64,000 bases of DNA from positions 148,887,830-148,951,829 of the forward strand of contig OY740765.1 in assembly GCA_963513935.1 (NCBI GenBank), written 5' to 3'. Under the pieces are notes generated by a model. It made no database searches and was not told the DNA's origin. It saw only the letters and a program-made list of their open reading frames with translations. Shown piece after piece: positions 1 to 12,429 of the stretch (position 1 is its first letter; each line of letters opens with the position of its first letter). This stretch comes from Aphrophora alni. Its lineage: Eukaryota > Arthropoda > Insecta > Hemiptera > Aphrophoridae. A program made the translations under genes and the position numbers.

Positions 1-3000
1 CAACGGAATAATTTTTAGTTGGGTCTAACAAATAACGAACTAATCGATACCACCTTCGTCTTCGCTGATCTATATTGTACAAACAGTTTATACGAGAATG
101 GAAAACTACATCTTCAGTAGGGTATTGAAGTGTTATTTGAACACTTTGTTAGGTGCTGGAAAACAATTGAACAATTGCCACTACATTCTACTTTTATTAG
201 TAACTTAAGCACTATTTTGGATCATTTTTTTGGTGAGTGCGAGGTTGCAAGTTTAATCAGACTTTTATCAAATGTAGTAGGTTGGCTTGATATAAATAAA
301 ACATTGGGCACGGTAGTTAATTAGGATTATTGGTCATTAAACTTCAAAACGTCTCCAATTTTTTAATTTTTAGTTTTTCAAAGATAATCTTCCACCCGAA
401 CACCGTTCAACTTTAGTTTATTTAGTTCAGTTTTAAAGTAGCCAATGCTAACAAAATATAAAGTTACATTGAGAAAAGTAAATTTTTCAAAACTTGAATA
501 TTACACAAAATCACGAAATTATTATTTTTTGGAAAAAATTGCTTAATGGTAAAGATAGAGTGAGAATAAAAAATGATTATCTAAGCAGTTTGGTGTAAGA
601 TTGTCAAAAAAAAAAATTATGGCACGTATATTGTTTTATGTCAAAATTTAATTTGATGCGACTATGTAAATAGTGGTTGCTTCTGCTATGAACATTTTTA
701 ACTACGTGCCAGTGTTGTTGTTATAACTCATTATTTTCCCGAAAAATTAAACAAATTTATTTGCTGATCTTGAAAAAAGTATGGTTTTTAAGGTTTACTA
801 TTTATGTTTTGGGCATTCCAAAATTTGAAATAAACCTAAAACTGATCAATTAAAAAACTCTCGGTGTCATTTTAAATGGAATAAAGAGCAGAGAAATAAA
901 TAGTGTAAAAATCTGGCACGCAATTTCTTATTCACGCATTCTCAAAATCAAAGCAGTTCCGTAGTTGTCACACAAAAGGTGAAAAAGAATCATGGACACA
1001 GTACTAAAAAATAATTAAATAGTCTAAAATCGCTTCCCTTGTGCCATAAAAATATACCTAGCGTAATTGTATTTCATCAAAATAACACTTCTAATCAGAG
1101 GCGGTACAGTTTCATTTTTCCCCAATTATTCCTGGTCTGTAGTATTTTTAATTGTGATTTTTTAAACGGATTTAAGTCGTTTGTCTTTACATTTTACTAA
1201 AATTCAAACGAAATCGATAGAGACGTTTTTGAGAAATTACGTATTTTGAAACAGCTAATTTTGTAGAAACTACATTTTAGAAAAATGTGATTAAAAAAAA
1301 CTTAGTGCTGATTTTGAAAAATCGTAATCTTGTTTTTTCATCTTGTGTGTTCGTCCCCAAACTATGAGTTTAAAAAAATGAAAATGATTTCGGGAAAACA
1401 CCAAAATATCCCAATATACCAAATTTGATTAAGGTTTGGACACTTGAGTATTGCACATACGACAGATTAATGCGAGACAGAGGACAAAAACATCATATAA
1501 AAACACTTTATTTTTTTTTACTCTGGGGACCTCAAAACGGATGTATCCTTACAAAATCTGACGTCGAATTTTTAACCCTTCACATTACTCTGTACACTAT
1601 GTGTGTGTGAAAATGTAAAAATAGATGATTTTGTTTGCATTTATAATATTAATTATATTGCATGTCTTTTTTATCGTAAACAATTATAAACTCAAGCGCC
1701 ACATCGACTATTTTTTTTAAGAGCTTCATATGATGTTTATATACTGTAATTAACTTTACTCATTTTGTACTGTTTGTTCAAAATTTGTGAAAAAATCGTG
1801 TTAGGTAAAAAAAAATTCTATCAAAATTGATAAATTAAAAATAAAATTACAATTTTTTTTTTTAATTTTAAAAATACACACTGAAAATTGTGGACCATTT
1901 CACCATCTCATTGAAATTAAATAGTCTTTGTATTTACTATTAACCTCGTTAGACAAATAAATGGTAGACCTTCCTTTTAAACTAACGAAAAAACCTTAAT
2001 TTAAAAACTAATATCTTACTCTGCCTGTGTAGCATACAAGAGAATAGGGTTTAAGTAAATTGAGGGGGAAATCTTCATTTCTATAACAAACTATAAAGAT
2101 GTGTTCAATGTCGAGAGAGGGAGAGAGATAGAAAGTCGACGCCAACATTTGTACAATTACTTCGCGGCAGTCGGAGTCAGATTGTCTGTTCCAGTTTTGT
2201 CTTAATCAAAATGTCTTCTGGTTGTAGATTATTACTACCCTGAGGGCAGCACTGGGTTGTCTTGAGTGATTAAGATGAGACGTAAAATAAACAGCAAGCA
2301 GTTCAAAGTTTTTCTATGTATTTTAGTAAAAATACAATCGGTTGTCACGTTGTACGTACAAAATACAAACTAACGTAAACTATTGGCCTGATAAGGTATT
2401 ACATACATTTTTAATGTCCTTTATAATTTTATCAATTAATTTAATCCTTGAAAGTCAGACTAAGTCATCTCCAAGCCAGCTTTAACGAGAATAAATTAAT
2501 CAACACATGTAAATTAAACTTTTATGAATTGCCTGCTAATATGATAAATTACTTGCTAGTAATGTACACTACCCTGTGTCTTCAGCTTCACTCCGCAGCG
2601 TTCTGTATCTTAAACTGTCCTGAGGAGGGCACTGCTGCAATGGGTCCTTTTCCTTAGGAATTTTTGAAGAAAAAGACATCACCAGAGCACAGATTAAAAT
2701 TGTTTATTTCAATAACAACGGCGGAGATTCTGATGAAAAATATTGAATTCTCCGAGATCTAAAGCGAGGGGCTTGTTATAAATGAGTGTAGGATCATCAG
2801 AAGATTTCTATTGAATAATTTCTACAGAATAAAGCAAACGGTTATTTAAATATGTGTAAACAATATATTTCTATATTAAAAAAATGCAAAATTGTTACGC
2901 AAGAGAAATATATAACTTTTGGTATGAAAATCAATTAAATACAAAATATTTGACATTTCTTAAAATATGTTAGGTTAATTCTTTATACATTTTGACTCAA

Positions 3001-3787
3001 CATAGCAAGGTTGTCAATGTCCAGAAGCGGGTCTCCTAAAAAAAACAAAAGGATACAATTTTACAACTTAAATTGTTATTACCAAATTACCCTTACCTTC
3101 ATATAGGGACAAATTTTCGTGTAGAATTAAAATGTCTCAATCTCATCAATAAAACTACCACACCAGGTCAGTACTGTTTTATGTCTGATTTTATTCAACA
3201 ATAAGGAATATTTTGAAATTCACTGTCATTTTCATTTTAAAAAAAACATTTAAAATTAGTTTGTTTAGTATTAGCTATTGTTGTTTGTTTACTCTTTGTC
3301 GATAAACGGACCAGATTTGTTCCGTGAGCCGTAGGACACCACTACCTTAAATTAACCTTAAGAGGAGTACATCAGAAAGGAAATGGGAGGAGGAAATTGT
3401 GAAACACACAGCTTTGATGTGATGTGGAAGTAGCAGTAGCCGTGGTTAGAGAGAAAAAACTTTCCGGGAAGTCCTTAAAAAATAGAAATTACGACCTGTA
3501 TATGCGATGGATTTTTAAATATTTTCATGTCAGCTGTACTGAAATTTCATATTCGATTTCATTCAACTTGTCCAAGTTAAACATAGAAAATTACCAAGTA
3601 GTAGGGTTATAAAGTTTTTTGTTTTTTGTAGTATAACAAGTGGACATGAACAACAATGTGTGTAAATGGAAACAAATTATTTTCTTAAATAACTTTAATA
3701 AATAATTTTATTTTTGATTGTTAGTTAAAGGATTTTAGTATTATTTTTTATTTTTTTATTACGTAATTCTAACTATTGCGAACTCGT

Positions 3788-3791
<4 letters not shown>
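1..3791. other. AT-rich non-coding stretch, no gene recognised
   Basis: No open frame longer than about 70 codons and no recognisable protein motif. The sequence is A/T-run rich. Part of it (about 1180-1400, including 'cccaatataccaaatttg') resembles 40680-40850 ('acccatataccaaaatcgg'), which suggests an old dispersed repeat. A short GA-rich patch lies near 2113-2130. Nothing else supportable was seen. Confidence 0.6.

Positions 3792-3838
<47 letters not shown>
3792..3838. repeat. (TA)n microsatellite
   Basis: An uninterrupted TA dinucleotide tract of about 23 repeats, directly visible. Flanks are unique-looking AT-rich sequence. Confidence 0.97.
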
Positions 3839-3839
<1 letters not shown>

Positions 3840-4880
3840 TCTCCAGTCTTTGGGAAATCAAATTAGTACTTTAAGTGGCAAATTGAAACAAAAACTTTAA
3901 TTCAAAATTATAAATAATATGTCACACATTATAACATAAAAAACGACTCAAAATGAGAGATAAAAATATTCGTACACGCAACTGTATAATATGCAGTTAT
4001 GTAGTATCCAAAATGTTGCGTGGATTTATGTCCTTTATTTAAAAAAAAAAAAAACTTTTAGTGTTTACTTTATTTGTTATACAGCTCCAATTATAAATTA
4101 TGGAAATTAGCTCCATTTAAAAAGAGCGTGTACACATGAGCTGCGTTTATGGAGTAGTTTTATTATTTCAAGAGTGATTTTACATTTTCGTGAACTTTTT
4201 TTTTATTTGTCACGTACTAGAATAAATTTTTTTTTTCTAGATGGAGACGAATTTCATTCCGTATACTATTCGGTTTTGTAGATGTCTGTTAGAGAAATAA
4301 TTTTTCACCGTTTATGTCATTTCTATTACTAAACCTGTTCTACAAGTATTCCTTTAAGAACTATCGTCTAGCAGCATATATAAAGCTCTTTTCATTTCTA
4401 AGAAAGGTTGCACTAGCATCACCTACATAAGAAGCTTAAGTTCTAAAGAAAATAAACCTAGTGCCGGGACATATAAATATGGCTCTTCCTGCCCTAAAGT
4501 AGCCTACATGTTTGTAATGAAAGGCTTTATAAGAAGGTTTTTAAGGTATTCTGACGTCATTTGCTGCGTGCTCCATCAATTTGTGTATACTTATTAGTAT
4601 GACATACTTTAAGAGTTAAGAATAGAACTTTCTGTTGTGAAGTATTAGTTCTGAAGTAATGATCTGATGTTTTACTTTGACATTGGGTAAAATGTTTAAT
4701 CAAATATAACATTATAACATAATTCTACGTTCTTAGATTCTGCTAGGACTTATATAATTATGATAAATAAGTCTCAAGACGCAGATTATGATTTATAGTG
4801 TACAACTAGTAGTTTTGTAAACAGTAGAATTCCCACCATACTTATTTTAATATATTTAATAAATCGTTTTGTAAACCCCA
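3839..4880. other. AT-rich non-coding stretch
   Basis: Contains short A and T homopolymers (for example near 4039 and 4196). No gene, RNA or transposon end was recognised. Confidence 0.55.
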
Positions 4881-4889
4881 ATGTGGCTT

Positions 4890-5262
4890 ACTGTCTAGCA
4901 CGCGATATGACACACACAAATTGACTAAAAAGTTACTGTTGCAGCTACTGTTCACTAGAACAACAGCACGTGACATGACACAACTAGACTAAGAAGTAAC
5001 AGTCATAACTGTTCACTTGAACAATAGCAACTGTTCACTTGAACAATAGCAACTGATCACTTGAACAACAGCACATGACATGACACAATTAGCCTAAGAG
5101 AGACAGTCAAAGCTACTGTTCACTAGAACAACAGCACGCGATTTGACACAACCAGACTAAGAAGTAACAGTCACAGAACCTATTCACTTGAACACAGCAC
5201 CTGACATGACACAACTAGACTGAGAAGTAACAGTCACAACTACCGTTCACTTGAACAACAAA
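4890..5262. repeat. Imperfect ~62-bp tandem repeat with an internal 21-bp triplication
   Basis: The phrase TGTTCACTnGAACAA recurs at about 4949, 5010, 5032, 5053 (variant), 5118, 5181 (variant) and 5244. The main spacing is 61-63 bp. Units read roughly 'ctgttcact-gaacaacagcac-tgacatgacacaac-agactaagaagtaacagtca'. Between 5010 and 5074 a shorter ~21-bp subunit ('ctgttcacttgaacaatagc') is repeated two to three times inside one unit. The copies are diverged, so this is an old minisatellite. No coding role is apparent. Confidence 0.85.
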
Positions 5263-6974
5263 GAATATTTTGTTTTGTTGTACATTTAAAAAAAGTTAAA
5301 TGTTTTATGGTTGCAAAGATGGTTTAAGTACATGTAAAAACTAAGGATTTTGGCTCAGTCTTCGAAACTTCGTCTTTAACAATTGTGTTTATTTTGTTAA
5401 ATTTTGAATTTTTTAACTTAGTCATATTTGGGCGATTTGGTATTTGTTGTGATTGACCAGTCATTTTGATCATAGTGGAAATAACATATACTGTTTCACA
5501 GTATATGTACAATCCTGTAATACTGACTGCCTGAACTAAAAACGAACTTTTACCCTACCATCGGTGGGCCTCGTTGGTAGTGTAAACAATCAACTGTTAT
5601 TTAAGTTTTATGTACTCTAAGTTTCATTAATGCATGTATACAGGGTCAGGCAAAAGTGATACAATTTTAACGTCTGAACCTAAGAAGGCCAAACGCAGGA
5701 CACTTTTTTAAGAAATAATAATGTTCTTTTTGAGTGGAACACTACTTTGTCCATGTTGGAGAGTTTTGCAGGCAGCTAAAGAATCTTAAATGACACTCTT
5801 TTTAAAGATCTTGATAAAGGAAGAGGAAGAAGTCTTCTCTACATCAACGCTAGCAAATAAGGCGACAAAGTTGCCCTATACTCAAAAAGTAGTTTTTTAT
5901 TACCTAAAAAAATGTGTTGACTTTGATTTTCCTAGGTACACCTATTAAAGAGGTAACGAGGTGTCTCTACACTTATATCTCTATCCGTTTATACGAATTA
6001 AATGAAATTTATATAAAATTTTAGTGAAAATGTCAAAATAAAACAGCGTAACTATTAAATAAATAATAATTTATTTCTCATTTTGTCAACAATATTAAAC
6101 TGAGAAAGGTGTTAATTCATGAAAACGTCTGAATATTAACAACTCAGGAAGTTTCATATTTTTTTGTCAGGTTTTAGAATACAGTTCATTTTGGCCAATT
6201 CATCTGTTGTATGATGGGATTGGTTAAGTATCATCAACATCAATCTTTATTGTATTTTGTATCATACAGGCCCTCTTCAACTTTTTTCATTTGTTCGTGT
6301 TTTTATGACTTCTACAACAATTATGTTAATACCTAGAACACCCGCATCTATGTCTCTGACCCTCGTGTGTTTAGTGACATACACACTTTAAAACGTTGAA
6401 TAGAATAATATAAGCTTGTCGATAATAATCATTATTACATTAAATATTTAACGCATCGATCTGTTAATTGTAAAGAAATTTATTCACAAATTTCATAATA
6501 ACTGGTAGACTAGTTTAGCCGTAACTGCCTAATAAACACAAGCATACAGTCGATAATACATCGCTTCGTCCCTCCAATTAATCTACTTATACAAGCGTTA
6601 ACCAATATATTGTTAAAAATACAATTTAATGACGTAAGTCTATCCAACAACTGACGGAAGTACAACATACATCACTCAAGCGTCCTTGTAAAATACACTA
6701 TCGATTACAATCACTTCGATTTATCGCTGAGCTGGACACTCGGCAAATATTGTCAAATCTGACAGTGACATTATTTGGTAACATAATCCTGACACAGCGT
6801 TGTGATAAGCTGCACTAATTTCAGAGTAAACAGTTGTTGACAGATTAATAGTAAGTACATAGCTGTGTAAACATTGATCAACTATTTGAAAACGCACGTA
6901 TATCGTACACGTATCCGCAATAAAAAAACGGGCCGTAAATAAATATTGAGCTTGACTTGTGGGATAATATTATT
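5263..6974. other. AT-rich non-coding stretch
   Basis: No gene recognised. At 5638-5665 'atacagggtcaggcaaaagtg' looks like the terminus of a short inverted-repeat DNA transposon, but I could not find the partner end. The last 45 bases (from about 6930, 'aaataaatattgagcttgac') recur at 42715 next to a second copy of the fold-back sequence, so they probably belong to that repeat family. Confidence 0.5.
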
Positions 6975-6980
6975 TAGAAG

Positions 6981-7208
6981 AAAACTCGAACAAAAGATCT
7001 CACAAAAACTACGTTTATTCAATCAAACGCGTTTCAACCACAAAATCGCCATCCCCGCAGTGATACACGAGTTACAATAACAAAACTGTAACTCAACAGT
7101 TATAGTTTGGTCGTTGTAGCTCATGTATCACTGAGGATGGCGACTTTGTGGTTGAAACGCGTTTGATTGAATAAACGTAGTTTTTGTGAGATCTTTTGTT
7201 CGAGTTTT
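6981..7208. repeat. Fold-back inverted repeat with ~95-bp arms
   Basis: The left arm (6981 to about 7076) and the right arm (about 7112-7208) are near-perfect reverse complements around a ~35-base loop; a few mismatches and a short indel are visible. The arms contain 'caaacgcgtttcaaccacaa' and 'aagatctcacaaaaactac'. A single, non-inverted copy of the left arm, with the same upstream 45 bases, lies at 42713-42830. The phrase CTGAGGATGGCG...GTTGAAACGCG in the right arm resembles the terminal repeats of Penelope-like retroelements, some of which carry hammerhead ribozymes. That link is inference. The inverted-repeat structure itself is certain. Confidence 0.85.
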
Positions 7209-7212
7209 TGTT

Positions 7213-8455
7213 TTACAATGGATGTCCTGTCTATTTTGAAATTTTAACTCGAAGCGAACTCCATCATTTGACATTTCGTATTATTGTTTTTGACGCAGTA
7301 CCAAATGTTATGCAATTAATGAAGCAACTAAGCCGCACTATGTATCGGTAATACTACAACCGCAGTAGGTGTGAAATTGACGCGAACATAGGTAATGACC
7401 AAAATCATATCATTTCGATTTATACCCTAATAAACACTCCCTACGTCTACATTGCTATGAACTTTTCACAAAGATTTTATAATATAGACACTTTGTCTAG
7501 ACATGTAAAGGACTCCAAATTCAGAAATTTAGTATGGAGTAGGATATTATCATCTCTCTTCGTTTCCTGCAGCGAGGTCATTACGTACCTGCTTTGTGTG
7601 TTTTTCATTTATTTCCATATTCATTCTTTTAGCGGTTTTCTCCAATTCCTTTAGTTCCCATGATTTCTGCATTTATGGTTGGGGCTGAATCCACCATGAC
7701 ATTCGCATACGCCATGTTGTATAAGTCTGTGGCAGATCGTGCCTCCAGGATTTGTTTTTATGGCACGCGCTGCCATTTCGAAATAGAAATTGAACGTTCT
7801 AGAGATAGTGGGTCACTACGTTTCAATCAAATTATAAAAAAATAAAATTATAACTGAAATCAAAGCACGGCTGTAGGTAACTGAAGCTTATTCTATCTGC
7901 AGAAAACGTTAAGGTCAAAAAACCTACCGCAGAAACATGCCTAAACGTAACAGTATCAGTTAACATTGCGACAATAGATCAGTCAAATTAGACCTAAAAG
8001 TTAACATAAGTGGAAATCTGTTACATAAGCGATTTTTATAGTTGATATTTTACTTGTCAGGAATTTGATAAAAGTGCCTCACATTTTGCTGACTTTTTCA
8101 CCAAGTATACGACATGTAGGATAAGTTTTGTTATCTAAAATTCGACCTTTGTTTCTTATTTGATCTTAAAGTTTCATTGCCTCAAGAAATCGAAAGAGTT
8201 ATCTTTGTCGTTTTTCTATATTTTCTTAGTAGCTGCAAAAACGAAGGTAGAAACAACAAAATTTGTTTTTGTGGACTATATATAGTGTGCTCGTATAGTT
8301 GAAATTCAGGAAAATTAAATTGAATGTGTCAAAATGGAGGTCATTTTAAACATTTGTTTTTGTTCATATCTCATGTCTACGTCATTGTGAAACCCTAACT
8401 TTCTAAGAAAATATTGTATTCGCCTAGTTAAAAGATTCAGCAGAACCAAGTCACC
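7213..8455. other. AT-rich non-coding stretch
   Basis: Two small open frames (65 and 61 codons, about 7457-7845) show no recognisable domain and no evidence of being genes. Around 8330-8410, 'ttcatatctcatgtctacgtc' resembles phrases at 24965, 37985 and 38350 ('catatctcgtgt' and similar), suggesting an old dispersed repeat. Confidence 0.5.
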
Positions 8456-9165
8456 GACACGAGCGTTGTGAGTGGAGGCTCCTTCACAGGGCCATGTCAT
8501 TGACACGAGCGTAGTGAGTGGAGGCTCCTTCACAGGGCCATGTCACCGACACGAGCGTAATGAGTGGAGGCTCCTTCACAGGGCCATGTCATTGACACGA
8601 GCGTAGTGAGTGGAGGCTCCTTCATAGGGCCATGTCATTGACACGAGCGTAGTGAGTGGAGGCTCCTTCACAGGGCATGTCACCGACACGAGCGTAGTGA
8701 GTGGAGGCTCCTTCACAGGGCCATGTCATTGACACGAGCGTAGTGAGTGGAGGCTCCTTCACAGGGCCATGTCATTGACACGAGCGTAGTGAGTGGAGGC
8801 TCCTTCACAGGGCATGTCACCGACACGAGCGTAGTGAGTGGAGGCTCCTTCACAGGGCATGTCACCGACACGAGCGTAGTGAGTGGAGGCTCCTTCACAG
8901 GGCCATGTCACCGACACGAGCGTAGTGAGTGGAGGCTCCTTCATAGGGCCATGTCATTGACACGAGCGTAGTGAGTGGAGGCTCCTTCACAGGGCCATGT
9001 CACCGACACGAGCGTAGTGAGTGAAGGCTCCTTCACAGGGCCAAGACATTGTGACACGAGCGTAATGAGTGGAGGCTTCTTCACAGGGCCATGTCACCGA
9101 CACGAGCGTAGTGAGTGGAGGCTCCTTCACAGGGCCAAGACATTGACACGAGCGAAACAACTGTA
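8456..9165 (+). repeat. 46-bp minisatellite (16 starts), family A array 1
   Basis: GACACGAGCG recurs 16 times from 8456 to 9145 with 45-46-bp spacing. The unit is 'gacacgagcgtagtgagtgg', then 'aggctccttcacagggcc', then 'atgtcacc' or 'atgtcatt'. Two junction variants (ACC-GACAC and ATT-GACAC) are interspersed rather than blocked. Some units lack one C (gggCATG for gggCCATG). One unit near 9043-9070 has 'ccaagacattgtgacac'. Open frames read through the array on both strands, giving repetitive peptides; these follow from the period and are not genes. The array runs directly into a family A body at 9166. Confidence 0.95.
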
Positions 9166-9412
9166 GATTTTTTAATATATACACAGATGCGATTAGAGTC
9201 CAGCTGATGTCAAAAAAGTAGTGATAGATACATTTACAGGTTCAAAAAACATATGTAGGCCTAACTGTTTTAGACAAACTTACTTGGAAAAGACTCCTTG
9301 ATCTACTAATATAATTTTACATTTCCTTAGGGACCCAATTAATTAATTTTTTGACATTATATTTAAGGGATCTGATTGTAATACATTTAAGGATCGGATT
9401 GAATGGAGCTGA
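9166..9412 (+). mobile_element. Family A dispersed element body, copy 1
   Basis: Shares, in order, the blocks seen in the other copies: 'aaagtagtgatagatacat', 'ttacaggttca', 'cttgatctac-aatataattt', 'acatttccttagggaccca', and a diverged final block 'atttaagggatctgattgta'. It follows the 46-bp array with no gap, as the inverted copy at 30935-31115 follows the 62-bp array. No open frame and no terminal inverted repeats were seen, so it is probably a non-autonomous element. The class (SINE, Helitron-like or other) is undetermined. Confidence 0.7.
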
Positions 9413-9956
9413 TTAAGAACCCATGTTGGTAACCATAATCTTTTAGGCTTGTAAATTTACAATTTTTAATAATACAAAAACAAAATGGATTTATTCAATG
9501 GAAAGTAACTTTGGGAAATATAAAATAGATTCACAACATTTCAGCTTGTTATCTTTTATAGTTTTCGAGCAATCACATTGTTAAATAAACTAAAAGTGTT
9601 ATTTTGGTATTAAAGAAGTGACACTTTTGATTATTATAAAATGTCACCAATTTTTACCTCAATATTCGAAAACAAAACAATTAAAATGTATAATTTATTT
9701 TCCAAATATTGGAGAAGATAAAAAAGAAGAGGAAGAAGTTTATAAAGTGTTGGTAAAAAGTGAAAATGCAGAATAGAATAATTATTAAAAGCAATAAGAA
9801 TATTTTCTTTTAAACTTAGGCCTTGGAAGTTTGCTTTCATTTCATTCAAAAAATGATTTTGGCATTTCCTTTTTGGGAAACATTTACGTTAGTAAAATAT
9901 TAAATCTGTATTTAATATTGAAAAGCATATATTCGGATTACCTAAAGCTAGACACG
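9413..9956. other. AT-rich non-coding stretch
   Basis: No gene or repeat recognised up to the poly(A) tract. Confidence 0.5.

Positions 9957-10004
<48 letters not shown>
9957..10004. repeat. Poly(A) tract, 48 A
   Basis: An uninterrupted run of 48 A following 'ctagacacg'. It could be a retroposed poly(A) tail (the upstream sequence shows no open frame) or a slippage tract. An open frame running through it as poly-lysine is an artefact. Confidence 0.97.
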
Positions 10005-10007
<3 letters not shown>

Positions 10008-12056
10008 ACACTTTCTCCAATTTAAACATTTTAGTTTTAAAGTTTTTACATTTCTTTATAAAGTTAGTTTAAATATTGAAGTAACCAGCTATGGAAAGCT
10101 GAAATTTAGTTCTCAGCAAATAGCTTTAGTATAATACGATTAACGAAAACACAAAATGTATTTCTTCAAAAATATATTTTTAACTCCATTTCACTAGAAT
10201 TATAAACTTCGTAATGAAATAATAATAATTATAATTAAGAGTTAGTGCTTGGTTTTTGTTATTGTCACTAGAAGCATTAGAAGAATTGTTATTTCTTAAA
10301 ATATTAATAAGCTTATATTTTTTGTCCTTTTCCCTGTTTATATTTATAAAGTCATGTCGCAGTTGTGTTTTATTTTCTATTATTAGCTTTTAGTCGACTA
10401 GAATTCCCATCTGGGCTTGAAGATGAAGACACTTTGTACTTTTCTTGATATGCACTTTCCTTAAAACAATGCTATACATTTTTAATTTATGAGTTTTGTT
10501 TTAGTTTATACACATTATTATGAATATTACATTTTATGTTTTTACTGACTGCTGAAGGAAGTAAATAACTAATTTATGCAATTTATCATATTCGTATGCA
10601 GTAGTCTTGTACAAATAAATCTGTATCATAATACTTTCCTCAACAAGTTGTTATTTAATATTTATATCTGTATAACTTCGTTTATTTTAGTAATTTTTTC
10701 TTCAATTCTTTTTTAATCTATAAAATATATATGTATAAAATAACAACGTATATTCAACATAGCTATTGTTTGTAAGAAATTACGTAATACATTTAAAAAA
10801 TGAATTTAAAAATATCATGATAACATAACTTTTTATTAATATGTAAGTATATATGTAAAATTAAACCCGTAATATAAGTTTGCTAAAAAACTATAAAAGA
10901 TAAAATACTACTTAAAAATTTTATTGTATTTAGCAAAAGTAGACTATATTTATATAGGGCAAATCAAACAAATTTGTTTTATTATTATTATTGAGTGTCC
11001 CCCCCCCCAAAGGTGGTTCAACAATTAAAGATAGCGTATTAAAAGTTTGACAAAAAAAATATATATATATTAAATTTTTTTAACGATATAACAGAGCCGG
11101 AAAACGTTAGTAATATATGAGACAGTTTTTTACAACTTTAAATAAGTGTTGGATACTTTTTTACAACTCCACATAAGTGTTGGACACATATAGCTTCTAG
11201 ACATATTTCTAAAAACATTTTTGCTTATAGCTACTACACGAACTTGCTGACAAATATAATTATAAAAAATCACTCCAAGTTAAATATTAATTTGTCAGTT
11301 TGTTATACTACTATATTCAACAAAAGTGTAGGCCTTAAAGCTTTAAACATAGAGATGGAGGTCTGATAACTTCAGGGCCGCATTATTCATTACGTCATTG
11401 TGTAAACGCAACCCAGGCGTGACCTTGACCCACATGTTCAGTGACAAAGGAACGGAAGTTGTCCGCAACTCAGAAAAAAGTAACAACTCTTCCGAAACAG
11501 TGTCATTTTTTCGTTTAAATTTTGCTGCAAATTGAGGTATTTTCAAACTAATCAACAGTCTCCAAGTTGGTCAATTGGTTGTTCTACATTTTGAAGATTT
11601 TGATGTTAGGAGAGCGTAACCACCGCGCGTGCGGGTGTCTGGACGTCACTATACAAGACTTTAAATGATTTTACAAAAACAACAATGTTCACTCCGACTG
11701 GTTACGCTGTCTTATTTGTTTCGTGCTTTGTGTTCTTTAAAATGACCTCCAGTCTGAGTTAACAGTGGTGTTTTTGTTTTGTTATATTGTGTTCTGCTTT
11801 TTATTGAGACGTAACTTATGATGGGCAATGTCCGAAACCGGTATTAAGTATAACATGTGAGTAACATCTTTCACAAGAAAAATAACCATAGGATTAGGTG
11901 ACGTAAAAATACATTCAAAACATAATTATCGTAATCCGTAGGCTAAATTAAGCTTAATATATTACAATATATTATTCTGGACGAATTCATTTCAGCATAA
12001 TCCAATTAAGTACCCCAGAAACAACAACAATATATTTAAAACGTCACCCCAGGATG
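10005..12056. other. AT-rich non-coding stretch
   Basis: Very AT-rich, with a C10 run at 10999-11008 and many TAT/ATT patches. At about 11815-11850 'cttatgatgggcaatgtcc' followed by GAAAC resembles a degenerate hammerhead-type core, as found in terminal repeats of Penelope-like elements. No gene recognised. Confidence 0.5.

Positions 12057-12098
<42 letters not shown>
12057..12098. repeat. Poly(A) tract, 42 A
   Basis: An uninterrupted A run following 'caccccaggatg'. Possibly the 3' tail of a retroposed sequence; no coding fragment was recognised upstream. Confidence 0.97.
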
Positions 12099-12101
<3 letters not shown>

Positions 12102-12429
12102 TTAGAATTTGGTTTCGTGGATGGATGCGTGCAACGTTCATGCACAGTTTCTTTCTGAGAGTTTTGGGAGGAATATTGTTGTCGCATCATTTACATCAAT
12201 TGACAGGCACATTTTAAAACACTAAACACTTAACTGAAAAAAACACTTCGTATTACGTACAATTTTAAATAAACTTCCAATAATTCAAACCTATATATCA
12301 ACCAAACGTTTCATCAATTGTATCCATTTACCATAAGTTGTATAAACAGATAATATGTATAAATCTTGCTTTAAATATGAATTAAATCACATACGCCCTC
12401 AAAAGAAAAAACAATATATACTCTGCGGA

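Noticed and set aside
8456..9165. CRISPR-like array
   Set aside because: The repeats are contiguous tandem units without unique spacers, and the context is a eukaryotic repeat landscape.
8713..9184. Open frames on both strands through the 46-bp array
   Set aside because: Repetitive peptides appear in several frames on both strands at once, as expected from a tandem period without stops.
9831..10025. Poly-lysine open frame
   Set aside because: It runs through a 48-A tract; no other protein feature.
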